A stretch of DNA of 64,000 nucleotides. It comes from Myrmaecium sp. VS I D KN 1 (taxonomy: Eukaryota > Ascomycota > Dothideomycetes > Valsariales > Valsariaceae). The stretch is from NCBI GenBank assembly GCA_019775845.1, contig JADQAV010000015.1:1426001-1490000 (forward strand), in the 5' to 3' direction. Shown here in pieces: positions 11,439 to 22,140 of the stretch (within the stretch, counting starts at the first letter, position 1; each line of letters starts with the position of its first letter). Both the position numbers and the translations under genes were made by a program. The notes beneath the pieces are model-generated. The model saw only the letters and a list, made by a program, of their open reading frames with translations. It did not search any database and was not told the DNA's origin.

Positions 11439-11571
11439 GAAGGGCCCTCGTCTCCCATATCGTTCTCGCCACAATAGTCAAACACACATCGTTCGCTCAG
11501 TCAAGCATCAAGCAGCTCTCTCCCCGGACAATATCAAAAACAACACCAAACCAATCCACCGCACCCCCGAA

Positions 11572-11878
11572 ATGCAGTTCACCTGGGTACTTAGGCTCCC
11601 CAATCACTACCAACTCCGCAATCCAACCCCCGCTGACCTCCCCTCAGTTCATCCTCGCCGCCCTGACGGCAGTCCCCGCCCTCGCCCGGCCCCAAGCCGT
11701 TCCCTCCGGCTGCCCCGGCAGCGGCGAAAAGGAGTGCCACGACCACTTCGCCAGCCTCTGCCCGGTCAACTGCATGACCGCTGCCCAGGGACCTGGTGGC
11801 CTGATTTGCAACAACAACTGCTTGACGAATGCGGCGACAGTTTGCGCTGAGTGCGCAAAGAATGGTGCGTGGTCTTAG
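11572..11878 (+). CDS. Small secreted cysteine-rich protein (81 aa), effector-like
   Basis: Exon 1 is only five codons (11572-11586), then a 61-nt intron (11587-11647, GTACTT...CCTCAG), then exon 2 (11648-11878). The intron is phase 0 and total coding length is 246 nt. The splice is supported because it joins MQFTW to FILAALTAVPALA, making a normal signal peptide with a likely cut after ALA near residue 18. The mature protein is about 63 residues with eight cysteines, including pairs of the form C-x3-C (NNNC region) and C-x2-C near the end. That suggests four disulfides and an apoplastic or secreted location. Such proteins are typical fungal effector candidates or small secreted proteins; I did not recognise the family. 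A TATA box is at 11432, and a 14-bp palindromic motif at 11321 is shared with a site at 50786. Confidence 0.8.
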
Positions 11879-13227
11879 ATGGAGGGTTGTGTTTTGGTTG
11901 GAGAAGAGGGGTTAGGGGGTTTGTAAGGAATTTTGGGTGGGAGGGTGGGAAGATGGGAGATGTTAAGCGGTGATTGAGGGTGGAGGATGGGGAGAGGGAG
12001 GAAGGCATAAGTGGTAGTAGCTATGGCTCATCTAGAACGCTTCCCCCCGCGTGGCTTCGTTGTCTTGTCCTTATCCCCTCCCTCTCTGTCCTCGACCAGT
12101 TTCCCTGTTGATTGCGCTGCTTATATCATGCAGCCAATTAAGTCAAGAGTATGAGCATGGAAATTTAAGGACTTTTTTGGAGGAAATGCTTTGTACTTGC
12201 ACCAACTTGTCTATTGTTTCAGACACTTTATATTCAGCTTTCACATGGGCCATTCGCTTGTGAAGAACTGAATTAGATAACTTCCTTTCACTGCCCGTTC
12301 TAAAAACTGAGAATTTAACACAAGTAGTCAAAAATACTTTATCAAGAACACATGCCTTTCGAACAGCACGTTCAAAGAAAAGACTATATCCTCAACAATA
12401 CGGATGCTGAATCTTCAGAGAATACAGTCTACCATTTTAGAAGGGACCACAGCGAAGACAAGACACAGTCACCTGTTCGCTTTTAGTCAGTATATATACT
12501 TCCCTCAAAGTCACCGGCCGCGTCTGCGCTCTTTCACGCTGCACTTGAGGAACGGGAAATGCGAAGTCGTAGGTGTACGCATAAGAGGATTACGGAACAC
12601 GGCATCTGGGCAACTCACATCCCACACCTCACTATAAGTGACCGATGCTTGTGCCAGTTGTGATTAGATCCGACCTACCAGACAGAGCCAGCAAGGCTCT
12701 CGCTTGTCTTTCCGGATTATATCGATCCATCACCCTCGTCATCATTCTCGCTCTCGGCATGAGGTATGCGGGAGCTGCCGGCATGGGGCGGACCGGAACC
12801 CTTGATACCAAGTCAGTGCCGATCCCTTGTCCAGAGAGATCATGAACAGATCATTCTAATGACTTGACTTACTTCACTGGCTCTGAGTATCAGCAGGGAG
12901 GTGACAGAGTGAGCAGTTGCTGTTTGCTGAGTGGACTCCTTGGATCCAGCATAGTAGCAATGGTATGGAAAATGGATTTTCACCGTTACAATGAATCTAA
13001 TGATCGGCAAACGGTTGGATTTCTCTCCGCAACGCTTGATCTCTTGTTCAGTGGGTATCATAGCAAGAGAGGGTGGCCTACTACCCGAAGTGAGCCTGAT
13101 GGAAGCTAAGATGGAATAAATGATGGCCAGATCGTTTCGGTCCTTTGGCCTTTCGATTGATGTACCACGGAAAGATCTCTCCGTTCCTCCGATATGGGAT
13201 ACTCATTCCACTTGGTGAATATCATTG
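11879..13227. other. Intergenic, nothing supported
   Basis: A G-rich 3' flank (about 11880-12010) follows the cysteine-rich gene. The rest has short frames with no splice chain. One plus-strand stretch (12645-12845) has a hydrophobic segment but no context. Confidence 0.5.
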
Positions 13228-13506
13228 TCACCATCCCGGAATCCAGACCTTATCCAACTCCAGATGAAGTGGTAGATCCACTCGACCTCCGGCAGTGGTT
13301 CCCACGCACGAGGTAACAGATAGGCTGATGTTGGCTTCGGCTATGGAAGTCACGTATCCGGCTCCAACAGCGTGAACCTGTTTTTATCGGGTCGTCTGAT
13401 TCCATTCAATGCGAAACGAGTTTTTTTCCAGACGTTCTATCCGAGAGGTGCTCATCTGTGGAGGATCCGTTATAAAAGATCTGTCCGGAACTCTGCCATC
13501 GGCCAT
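13228..13506 (-). pseudogene. Reading frame interrupted by a single stop
   Basis: From an ATG at 13506 the minus strand reads 93 codons with natural composition: charged at first (MADGRVPDRSFITDPPQM), then a small-residue, beta-like stretch (VHAVGAGYVTSIAEANISLS). It stops at 13228. One TAA (13384-13386) interrupts the frame, and the protein-like sequence continues unchanged on its far side. The frame is also open for about 30 codons upstream of the ATG. A single recent nonsense change or an overlooked intron would explain it. No family was recognised. Confidence 0.4.
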
Positions 13507-13940
13507 GGAATATAAGATCTCTAAATGCACTTGGGTAAGTGAGATTACTCGCCCACCCTTCTCGCATCCTTCGCCTTCGATAGCTCAGAACTATCCTCAC
13601 CTGCTGTGAAGGCCCTCTCACCATAATATATAGTAGCCGATTTTGCTTCCGCAATCTATCCGGAGCGCGATCGTATCACAGAAGCCAGCCCTCCTCCCCC
13701 CCTCCCTGTAACCCGTACGTCGGCCAGCATCGGAAGGAAACCCAATTACAGTGCGAGAAGGACCCGCACAGTCCTGTCGAATGTAAAGAGGTAGGTCCGA
13801 AGCAATCCAAAGGCCCACCGGTTGCTTGCCTTGAGCCGCCTGTCCTGCCTTGGAACGAGAACACCGTCTGTTGCGCGGATTATGCACCCAAGCTTCCTCC
13901 CGAGGCATGCTCCTTCCCTCGTAGCATCCCATGCCGACAA

Positions 13941-14156
13941 CTAATCCTCTTCCAGACAACAGACCCGAGAGACATCTCCAGTTAGTCTGGATGTCGGGCC
14001 ACTGTAAATGAAACACTCGCGCAGGTCGCCATTCTGGCAATGGATCCTCCGTCGGCCTCCATCCAGCTGGCAAACCAGGGAGATACGGCTCGTGTATGAC
14101 GGCCTGCCCATATACTGGTCTTCGTTTGGATCGATGTGTACCTGGATCCGGCCTCG
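13941..14156 (-). pseudogene. Cysteine-containing exon or remnant
   Basis: A 71-codon minus-strand stretch without its own ATG has the feel of a real protein. It contains IQVHIDPNEDQYMGRPSYTS, then five cysteines, ending in an adjacent CC pair before a TAG at 13941. An AG dinucleotide precedes it but the pyrimidine tract is weak. It overlaps a 285-aa frame (13618-14475, -) of poorer composition, which I regard as a shadow. It may be the last exon of a small secreted protein. Confidence 0.3.
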
Positions 14157-15096
14157 TCCTTAAGTGTTTCAGACTGCACCCCCGATCAAAAATTCGCGCC
14201 AGCCGAAAATTCGATGTATAAAGGAACAAATGTGGGCTTGGAAGGATGCGATAGGTCCTGGGATAGAGAGCCGAATGGTCGTTGGTTTTTGATGTAGCTG
14301 TTTCAGCTGCGAACCCGTAGGTAGGGCCAGGACGCTCGCGTTCATCATGTCTCTCTCGTCTTCGAAAATTCGGCTGTATGAGGGTGCTCACGACGGTATG
14401 GAATAATGTGTCTATGGAGGCAGGGATCAGCTGGGTCCATAATAAAGAGGGTGACTTACTTTGGGTTGCGTACAATATACCTATGCGCAGATATCGACTG
14501 TTAAAGTCGATACAGATCGGCTGCAGGCCATCGCGAACCTGTTTGAATATGTCTCCCTTAACGGAAGCGACACGAGATTTCTGCGTAACAATGGGTATAT
14601 GCGATATCCGTCTTCGAGAGTTGAACTTTTTTTGGATTACCTAGTTGTTATTTGTTTTCCATTATACGCTTCCAGTCCTTGATCAGCCTGTCGCTAATCG
14701 GGAACCAGGAATGCCCTGCGTCGGATAGGACAGGTAGGTAGCCTCGCAAGGCTTACTGTACTGTACATTTCAGGTCTCCCTGTAGGTGCTTTGCGTTAAC
14801 AGCTATAGTATCTTACGGTAGATTTCGACGGTTACGATTCTGCACCGATTGACCAGTTACCTGCTACTAAGTGCATTGTGCTCTTTCACATGCTAATAGC
14901 CTGCCCGTTGTTATGGTATGTCAGATGACCCGCTTCTCCCGCCCTATTTCTACCGATATCCTTCGTTCGTCCATCCCACCTTTCCCAAACCACTCTCTCC
15001 AGTTTGCCGCCCACTGTTCGAACCTCCTGAAAACCTACCACCTAGTACTTATACATCACTTTCCATCCGAGATCGGCAATCTGCACGCTATTCACC
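14157..15096. other. Intergenic with unassigned fragments
   Basis: A GTAAGT donor on the minus strand near 14460 and a short plus-strand open stretch (about 14490-14640, including LQAIANLFEYVSLNGSD) hint at further remnants. The last 250 bp are C/T-rich with a weak TATA-like tatacat near 15049 and form the likely promoter and leader of the gene at 15097. Confidence 0.35.
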
Positions 15097-15420
15097 ATGG
15101 ACAATAATCATCGTCCGGGCCGTCGCAACGATGTCGAATGCACCCCAGAGTTTGTCGACTTTGAATTGCTTTGGCTAAATGTCCCAGAGGAAAATTTGAT
15201 GACTATCGTCCTTACTCAACTTACCCTTCACATGGTTCTACTAAGCAACACTATGCGCTGGATCCGGCTGGAAAGAAGCAAGCGTCCAGAAGATCGTGAT
15301 CAGCAGGTCCTCACCGACCTTAAGTACAGGAAGCGCCAAATTATCAGGGAGCTTGATGTCCTTATCGGTCTCGCCAGCGAGTGCTATTACGATGAGTCTG
15401 GAATCGGTTTGCCAGAATGA
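15097..15420 (+). CDS. Small helical protein, array copy 1 of 5 (107 aa, possibly shortened)
   Basis: The ATG at 15097 sits in a good context (ATTCACCATGG). The 107-aa protein begins MDNNHRPGRRNDVECTPEFV and is almost entirely predicted helix, in two blocks separated by a KRPEDRDQQV linker. The same layout, with an RP-PEQQV linker, is seen in the intact copy at 18893. After the TGA (15418-15420) the same frame continues open for 39 codons (SSIDNHIAREQELQYQYEQD...). A classical intron follows (15562-15613, GTGAGC donor, TACTAAC branch point, CAG acceptor). The ancestral protein may thus have been longer and this copy shortened by a nonsense change such as CGA to TGA. No homolog was recognised. 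Five copies lie head to tail at about 1-kb spacing to 19.2 kb. Confidence 0.55.
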   Translation: MDNNHRPGRRNDVECTPEFVDFELLWLNVPEENLMTIVLTQLTLHMVLLSNTMRWIRLERSKRPEDRDQQVLTDLKYRKRQIIRELDVLIGLASECYYDESGIGLPE

Positions 15421-16020
15421 TTCTCTTCTATTGATAACCATATCGCACGAGAGCAAGAGCTTCAGTACCAGTACGAACAGGACAAACGGACAATCAAGAA
15501 CCATGAGGGATCGGGATGGAGCTCTTCCTATTGGCTCTGATCTTGCTGGATTACGATGATGGTGAGCCTGCAATGACGAATGCTTCTCATTGACTAGTAC
15601 TAACATCCGACAGGTTGCTTTCGCCTAGCGGAAGAGAGGATACAATGGATCGACTTGATGCCATATGGAAGAATACTCGGAGAAAAGCTTACTGCATTCT
15701 GAAAGAGGCAGGAAACACGCTGACCGAGAGGTGGAGGAACTTATGAGATAGCTATAAGCACATTAAGAGACACTTCTATTATCTGACCATAGACTCTTTT
15801 CCACGCATTGTTTGACTGGTGATTTTGACTCAAGACGCGTTTACCGACCGCGTATGTACATCCACTTGGGTCTGACGTCTACTGTTAGGGTAAAAAAGCT
15901 CCTTCAGAAGTGCCTCTTCCACGTTTACCTCCTCCTTTCGCCCTCACTTTATTACTTACCCTTCTGTTCCTTCTTCTTCCTCCTCCCTATCCATTTCTCC
16001 TCTTCATCCCACAAGCATCT

Positions 16021-16660
16021 ATGGCCTCTCGATCTCCCCAAAGAGCCGCGCAAAACTATATACAAACCGAGCAAGCCACCAATGACTTCCACCTAGTCAT
16101 GGAGTGATACGACTACCAAACCCCCGACGAACGCCTTTAATCAATCAACACCGTTATAAACCGCCATAACAACTTATTGAAGCTTTAAAGACACATATAC
16201 ACTCCTTCTATTTCCATTTCGGTCTTCCGTTGCCAGAGGAGTGCGACCTCATCAACACGTTATGGACTGAGCTAGACCTTCTGAAGGCGCTCGGGAGGGC
16301 GATACAGGATGAGCGTCGTGCTGTTGCGGCAGGATTGGCGCGGCAGAATGGTGATGCATGGCACTGAGGTAGGTTGCTGTCGCTCAATCGACTTCTTAAA
16401 AGCAAGCGCTGATAGTCTTTGGCAGCATCGACGCCTTTGCGAATGGCGATCGACAGCAGCTTGCCAGCGATGATTGACAGCTACTTGCCAACGGCATTTT
16501 ATCAGCCACTCCGCCTGAACCAGCTATATACCAACGAGATTCAACCAGCTCTGCCCATGACGTTGAATCAGCTCCTCGACAATATATAAAAACCACGACA
16601 AATGGTTCAGGGCTGACCAAGAATGTTTCGAAACGCAAACCAAGAAAGATTAGCTAGGAA
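16021..16660 (+). pseudogene. Array copy 2 of 5, decayed
   Basis: The frame starts MASRSPQRAAQNYIQTEQAT and aligns with the N-terminal helix of the 18893 copy (F-x-L-x3-Y...DERL pattern). It is interrupted by a TGA (16105-16107) and two TAA codons within the next 35 codons. Protein-like sequence resumes in another frame as HFGLPLPEECDLINTLWTEL and reads to a TGA at 16365. An intron-like GTAGGT...TAG of about 50 nt is followed by a Q/S/T-rich tail with one more TGA. All stops are of kinds reachable by C-to-T change (CAA/CAG/CGA). That pattern fits RIP-like mutation or simple decay. Confidence 0.5.
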
Positions 16661-17061
16661 ATGAAGCAGTATCCTCAGTTCTACACTGGCCTCTACATCA
16701 ATATATATACTTCTTAACTACTTTCAACGGTGAATCGAGCAGAACAGAGGTCAGAGAGGAGGCCGGACTACCCAAACAACATACAGCCAGGGGTCAACAT
16801 GCGCCAGCTAGCCCCTATATACGACATTACCTTGAGCCTCTTTCTAAGATTCAATACCCCGGTAAACAGTATATTGCACTCATGGACGCGATGCCCAGTC
16901 AAACCATTCTGCTAGATAGTCCGAATGTTGGAAAGAGTGGCTCGGAACGGTCATGTCTCGTCCGTTCCTCTTCTATAGAACACCCTAGCCCAACTCCTCA
17001 GTAAGCCCTCGCCAGTCCTTCAGCCGTCGCAACACTCACCTTTCCTACAGAACCCTTCATC

Positions 17062-17375
17062 ATGCCGGCAGGACACCCTCACACCCTCGCCTACCAGCGC
17101 TTTCTGACCGCATACCACGACCCAAACAAAACCGACAACGAGCGCGTCATCGCGCTTCGGGCTCAGATTCTGTCAAACCGGCGTCTTCTAGCTTCCATCA
17201 ATGCGGTTTAACAGCCTGCGAGCGGTTGGGCGCAAACGAACGACGGCGAGGGGGAAGTGTGACGGATATGCGCGTCTATCAGGTGATAGAATTGGAATGC
17301 GTGCTACTGCAGGGCGAGGCGTTATTACTGGGCGCAAGGTTGGATGAGGCTCATCGTCAGACTGTTTTTAGATAA
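17062..17375 (+). pseudogene. Array copy 3 of 5, decayed
   Basis: The ATG at 17062 opens a 49-aa frame (MPAGHPHTLAYQRFLTAYHD...) that matches the first helix of the family: Y-x2-F-L-x2-Y, then DNERVI, then an arginine-rich helix. It ends in TAA at 17209-17211. The second helix reappears in another frame (VTDMRVYQVIELECVLLQGE) and ends at 17375, directly before an AAG|GTAAGT donor. The two halves therefore need a stop loss and a frame change to be one protein. The spacing to the neighbouring copies is the usual 1 kb. Confidence 0.5.
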
Positions 17376-18052
17376 GGTAAGTGGTCTAGAAGGTCTTCCG
17401 TTTCAAGGACCATATTAACTCCTCAAGCAGAGACGCATACAACAAGGTGAAGACCCATGGGCATACTGAGGCGCCTATAACAGCTAACAGCCTAGAAAAT
17501 CATCCAATCAAGCAGAATTAGGCTTCATTTCACATACCACAAAGCACGTGATGTAAAACAGCGTCGAGATTAGAGAAAGGCCTTTCAAGACATCCAGAGG
17601 GTGAGGGTTACTGTACGAGTATTCAAGAGAAAGCGGCATCCCGAAATAGGCCTAAGAAAACGCTGCCTGGCAAGGAAGGCAAGAGTTATCTGCGCCTGTA
17701 CCTTTAGGTACGGCATGGAGCTTCAAGGGCTTCAGAGGAAATCTCTACGCTTTGATTTATCCATACGTTGTATAGGAATGGTACGAGCATCAAAATTAAC
17801 TTACCCAACGGAGACACAAGGCCACATAAACAACACCCGGGATATGGAGTAACAGTCTCAGCCTGTTCTGATCTGCTACGATTGCTAATATGAGCTTTTT
17901 GTCCTACCCGACACCAAAGGGGCCTATACTTATTTACAGCTGAGTACTCCCACCTCGATTCAGAAGCCGTCTGCTTACTACTCTGGACAACATGACGACA
18001 CGCATTGTCAAAAGATATACCTTCAGATCTCCGAACTTCTCTTGCCATTCAC

Positions 18053-18345
18053 CATGTCTACCGAGCTCCGAGAAGGATCCCGTGCTTCCCAGCGGTTCTG
18101 GGAGATCATGCCCACCCGCGACACCTATAGCACGGGCCTTGGACGAGCTTACCGCAGCACTGGAAATGAAGATCGCAGCTCAGGAGCGGATAGTCTACTA
18201 CGCGGCTTTCCTTGAGCACCGTACCCTTGACTTGCGCGTGCCGAGATCCACCAAGGGATGTGCCTCGGGGCGAGGCACGTACGGGAGCAATGGGCGATCA
18301 TGAGCATCGAGACTGGGATGTTTCCCACTTATCGGAGGTCAGCTA
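18053..18345 (+). pseudogene. Array copy 4 of 5, frameshifted
   Basis: The ATG at 18053 has the same CATTCACCATG context as copy 1. The first 23 codons (MSTELREGSRASQRFWEIMP...) match the family start. The next helix lies in a different frame (ARALDELTAALEMKIAAQER), and the second helical half lies in a third stretch (AEIHQGMCLGARHVREQWAI). Two small frameshifts explain the order. It ends near 18345 at a GTCAGC donor-like site, close to where copies 1 to 3 show intron signals. Confidence 0.5.
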
Positions 18346-18742
18346 GTGCTTGCAGCTATCCTTCTGGTAGCTAGGCTTGAAGCTGACGGCCGTATCGCCA
18401 AGAGCTGTGGAGACTGGTCACTCACCTAGGGAATAGAGGACATGGGATCAACGGTCGAAGGTCATATGAAGAGAGCATCACCTGCATATAACAAGAGAAT
18501 GATACTTCCAGGCCATTACCTTACTGCTTCGATCGCTCGCGCGGGTTTCTTGCACCACGGCCGCGCGGTCGCATGGTATCTGTCACGTGTTATTTGCCCC
18601 TCTGCGTTTGTGAAAGGGAATACCACGTTAACACTTTGCTTTGTATGCCAGGCACCGAACGGGGAGAGCGGCAAATCTAGCAATCGTCTGTGATAGCGAA
18701 CGCCTTGGTCCTGTACATGCACCTGGCGTATCGACTTCCACA

Positions 18743-18750
18743 TATAAAAA
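18743..18750 (+). promoter_or_regulatory. TATA box of array copy 5
   Basis: A strong TATA element (tataaaaa) lies 143 bp before the ATG at 18893. It is followed by a C-rich leader. This is the clearest core promoter in the array and fits copy 5 being the functional member. Confidence 0.5.
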
Positions 18751-18892
18751 GGCTGCGGAAGTATCACCTACCCTCGAATCCTAACATTCTGCTCGCATTA
18801 GGAACGTTTTGTGTATCACCGAGCTCGAAAGCATACAGCAGCACCCTCGCCTACACTCTCACCTCAATACCCTCCCGGTCATGCAACCAACC

Positions 18893-19210
18893 ATGGCAAA
18901 CGAACTCCCCCACAGTGAAGACTACCACAACTTCATCGCCCTCTACAACCGCACCGACCTCGACCAAGACACCATCGGTCTCGGGCTCGAAACCCACCTC
19001 ACCGCGCAACGTCAGAAGCTGCACGCCCTCGTGCAGGAAGCGAAGGATTACGTCGCTAGACCTCCAGAACAGCAGGTCGAGAAGGAGTTATTAAAGCTGC
19101 GCAATCAGGCATCGAGTGTCAAGGGGGATCTTATGGAGATGAGGCAGATGTATGAGCGCTTGGTGGACAGATGGGTGCGGGAGGAGAAGGCGGCAGGAAG
19201 GACATGGTAG
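18893..19210 (+). CDS. Small helical protein, array copy 5 of 5 (105 aa, intact)
   Basis: The ATG at 18893 (ACCATGG context) was preferred over one at 18881 four codons upstream. The 105-aa protein starts MANELPHSEDYHNFIALYNR and has no signal peptide or membrane segment. It has two charged amphipathic helices, about residues 10-52 and 57-100. They are joined by a proline linker (ARPPEQQVEKELLKLRNQ) and the pattern suggests a helical hairpin or coiled coil. Copies 1 to 4 upstream share the opening D/N-[YF]-x2-F motif, the D-x-R/D-x-[IV] turn and the linker. It is probably cytosolic or nuclear. The family is not recognised; lineage-specific expansion and loss is inferred from the five tandem copies. 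Confidence 0.65.
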   Translation: MANELPHSEDYHNFIALYNRTDLDQDTIGLGLETHLTAQRQKLHALVQEAKDYVARPPEQQVEKELLKLRNQASSVKGDLMEMRQMYERLVDRWVREEKAAGRTW

Positions 19211-22130
19211 TTGAGTTGTGTTGCTGTTCGCTCTGATTTCATGGAGGGAAAAACTGCTTGAAGTTGACAGGAATTCAGCTGGATCCCTCGGTGATCCACC
19301 GCTTCGCCGCTGGAGAGGGTGGGGCCCTTTGGACTTCGGATTCTTCTGGTCGGGAGCCAAGTATGGGCAATTAGTTATAGCGGACAAAACATCTTTACGT
19401 TCCATGGAAGCCCAACATCCCCCGGCTGTAAGTGGAGCTTGTTGTAGGCCGTGCTACATTGTGCCTGAGTATAAGGTCGTGTCTGTGTGCTGATGGGGTA
19501 CAACTCTGAACCTCTCTTTTCTTAAGCCATAAGCGACTATCTAACCTCATCAAATGGGAATTCCCCATGCGCCAATGTTGGCAATCTCGAGGGTATTGGA
19601 ACCCGGTTTCACGATAAAACCGTCCTGCTGAAATAGTCCATTCACTGAGGAATTACCGGTTGCAGGCTACAATGCAAATTTCCTACCACTTCGATGCGCG
19701 CACAATGTTGCATGTTACTTCATCATAATGGCTACCCTTCGCACTTATTGAGCCGCTTTCTGCCGGTGGAGCAGATAACATCCAGGAGGGAGCGTCATGC
19801 TGCACTCGGCCAAGCACGGGCGGTGTGAGAGGCGGTGCAGACAGCGGGCTGGCCCTCCGTTTGCAGTCATGTGAGTAAACCCGCGACTGACAGCCACGCC
19901 CGTTCGCCACCTGTCTGTCGTCCTGCAGATTCTCTGTGCGTTGCTGACAGCGACCACCAGCGTTGCCAACCCCTCTTCTTCCCTTCAAGCAATCCAGCGG
20001 ATCGAACCATCACGATGTTTCAGCCCTCAGTCAGCTTCGATGCTCTTTTCAAACCTCTCCTTGTCGTCGCACCTCAGTCGCTTGATCGGTCGCTTGCCTT
20101 CGCCTTTCTTGTCAGTCAGTCGTTACACAACCAGCAAATCTCTTTCAGCGTCAAGAAACACCTACTCCACAGCACCAGCACACCGGGCGGCAATATGCAC
20201 CGTTGCACGCTATCATTTGATCCAGGAGGACTGCTTGGAGCTGCTTCTTGGGCTTTCTTCCCTTGCGTCGGTTTCTTCTTTCAAGCGGACGCCGTTAGAC
20301 TCCGGTGTCGACAAGTCGCGACTGAAAGCCAAGTCACTACTCCCTTCACAGCCACCGGGCATGACGCCTGTCTCACGCAGCAATCAAAATTCGAGCCTAC
20401 CGTCGCTCTGCTTTGTTTCCCCAAGCACATCTCCCCACCGCAGCCAACGAAGTCTACCGACACCGACAACAACCACAGATCCACTGACACCGGCAACATT
20501 CCCAACCGCATCACAATGCGAAGTGCTTGCACTCGGCGGGAGAAAGTTCGAGGAGAAGCCCGCACCTAGCGGTGCACTTCCGCGAGCACTCGCAACGAGT
20601 CGTCAGTGGTGCCCTCCGTTGGGCTTCACGACATGCAGGAAGAGCCTAGGTAATACCTCCGCGCACCGCGCACAGCCCAAGACCAACGCGCCTCGGGCCC
20701 GACATCCGAACACCTTCGACAGCAGAAAGCATGCCAAGCTTGGACCTTCCAGAACTCGCGGTGGTAATGGAAATCGATGTGCTTACTACATTTGCCGCCG
20801 GCGGAATGTGGATGGCGCACACATTGGTGGCTTCACCGTCACCATCACCGCCATTGCTTTCCGACGGTTGCTTCTGCGGTGCGGCAGCGGTTCGAGAGGT
20901 CGACACCCCTTACAACCATTGTGTTCTGGTTATGTGGGGTGCTCCGAGCAGTCGGAGCACCCCATTGACTGATCGTTTCGATGTCGAATGCTGTTGTGGA
21001 GACGGGAACGTGAAAAGGCTAAGCAAGCGCAGGTCATCCTAGTAAGTTACCTACCTACCCAAGGCCATCATACCCAATACAATACAGCGCTAACATTCCA
21101 ACCATCAGGAGGTGATTCTGGACAAGTACCGGTTCCCATCGCGGAGCGGTACTATACCGACATAAACACAGACCGAAGCCGCCTCGGGAATCCCCGTTCC
21201 CAAGGGCTTCCGCTTCCTGCCGTGCGAACTTCAAGCGGGTGCCGCTAACCGGCATCCCCAGCTTCGACGGCGCTGGCCCCGATCGAACGGCTAGGTATAA
21301 CCCTAGCCCCGACGGGGAACCAAGCATCATCCTCGAGTCCTTAAGCAACCATTGTCCGGTTGGTGCTCGGCTTCCTTCAGCAGTATCCAACACCATCCGG
21401 CGCTGCGCTCTTGCTGCTTCGTTTAGTAGTATTCAGCACCATGGCCCTGTCTCTTCTTCATGTACATCATAACAAACAACACAACGCCCGGCTCCATGGC
21501 TCGGAGTTCGCGCTCCGGGCTGTGGAACTGGGGGAGGAAAAAATCAATAAGGCAGTTGGGCTCTCCTCACCCTCTCCCTTCATTCCCGGTGTTCACCACC
21601 GTGGAATTTAAGGGTGAGTGGTGGTGGGCCCGGCGTAAGACCTCCCCCGACGACTTGGAAAGCTCGCACCTTCACGCGGTGTCGGGGACCAGCCTCTTTT
21701 TATTTTCTTCCCAGGATCTTGGATCTCTCTTCTCCGAATTTCTTCGGGGGGGTGGAGTGAAGAGGGAGGGAGGGAGGTTGCTAAGACGAGCTTTCCGTAC
21801 GTTACATGATGAGGGACGGGGTTTTGGTTTTGCTGCTGGGGGATGTCAGCTGGCCCTTTTGGTCGATGGGAGGCACTCTCCGCTTCAATTCGACGTTTGG
21901 CCTTTCGACTGCGTTTTTAACGTCCTTGTTTTTGGACATCGACGTTCGCTCAAGAATTCAATTCCTCTTCTGCAACCTGTTGAGCTTTCAGCGATATACT
22001 ATTCAGCCTCGACTGATCCGCGGATACTTTCTCGCTTCTGGGCATGTCAGCACAGTCTATTATACGGACCCTTCCCGCTAAAAACTCTCGCCCTCCGGGT
22101 CCGCTGCTCTTTCGCATCACGCTGCTGTCT
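19211..22130. other. Unresolved region with long but unconvincing ORFs
   Basis: Plus-strand frames 19835-20569 (244 aa), 19941-20972 (343 aa) and 20731-21042 (103 aa) overlap each other. A minus-strand frame (20646-20906) also looks plausible. All are Ser/Thr/Pro-rich or low in information, and no splice chain or domain decides between them. A perfect hairpin lies at 20936-20963. 21460-22218 is another long plus-strand frame of poor composition. Confidence 0.3.
20936..20963. repeat. Perfect 12-bp inverted repeat with a 4-nt loop
   Basis: The left arm ggggtgctccga (20936-20947) pairs perfectly with the right arm tcggagcacccc (20952-20963) around the loop gcag. On RNA it would form a very stable hairpin; on DNA it is also a near-palindromic protein site. 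No T-run follows, so it is not a bacterial-type terminator. Confidence 0.7.
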
Positions 22131-22132
22131 TG

Positions 22133-22140
22133 TATATAAG
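22133..22140 (+). promoter_or_regulatory. TATA-like element upstream of the 22.7-kb repeat locus
   Basis: A tatataag element is followed 21 bp later by an ATG with a short hydrophobic frame (MLIQMHSIFLADT) ending at a GTGAGC donor-like site. This could start a spliced transcript running into the 22.3-23.3 kb open and repeated sequence. It is inference from signals only. Confidence 0.35.

Noticed and set aside
13618-14475. 285-aa minus-strand ORF
   Set aside because: Composition is poor and no start context or domain is present. A shorter overlapping frame (13941-14156) looks more protein-like.
20936-20963. Rho-independent terminator
   Set aside because: No T-run follows and the organism is eukaryotic.
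19941-20972. 343-aa plus-strand ORF
   Set aside because: Overlaps two other frames of similar quality, is Ser/Thr/Pro-rich and has no splice or domain support. Left unresolved.
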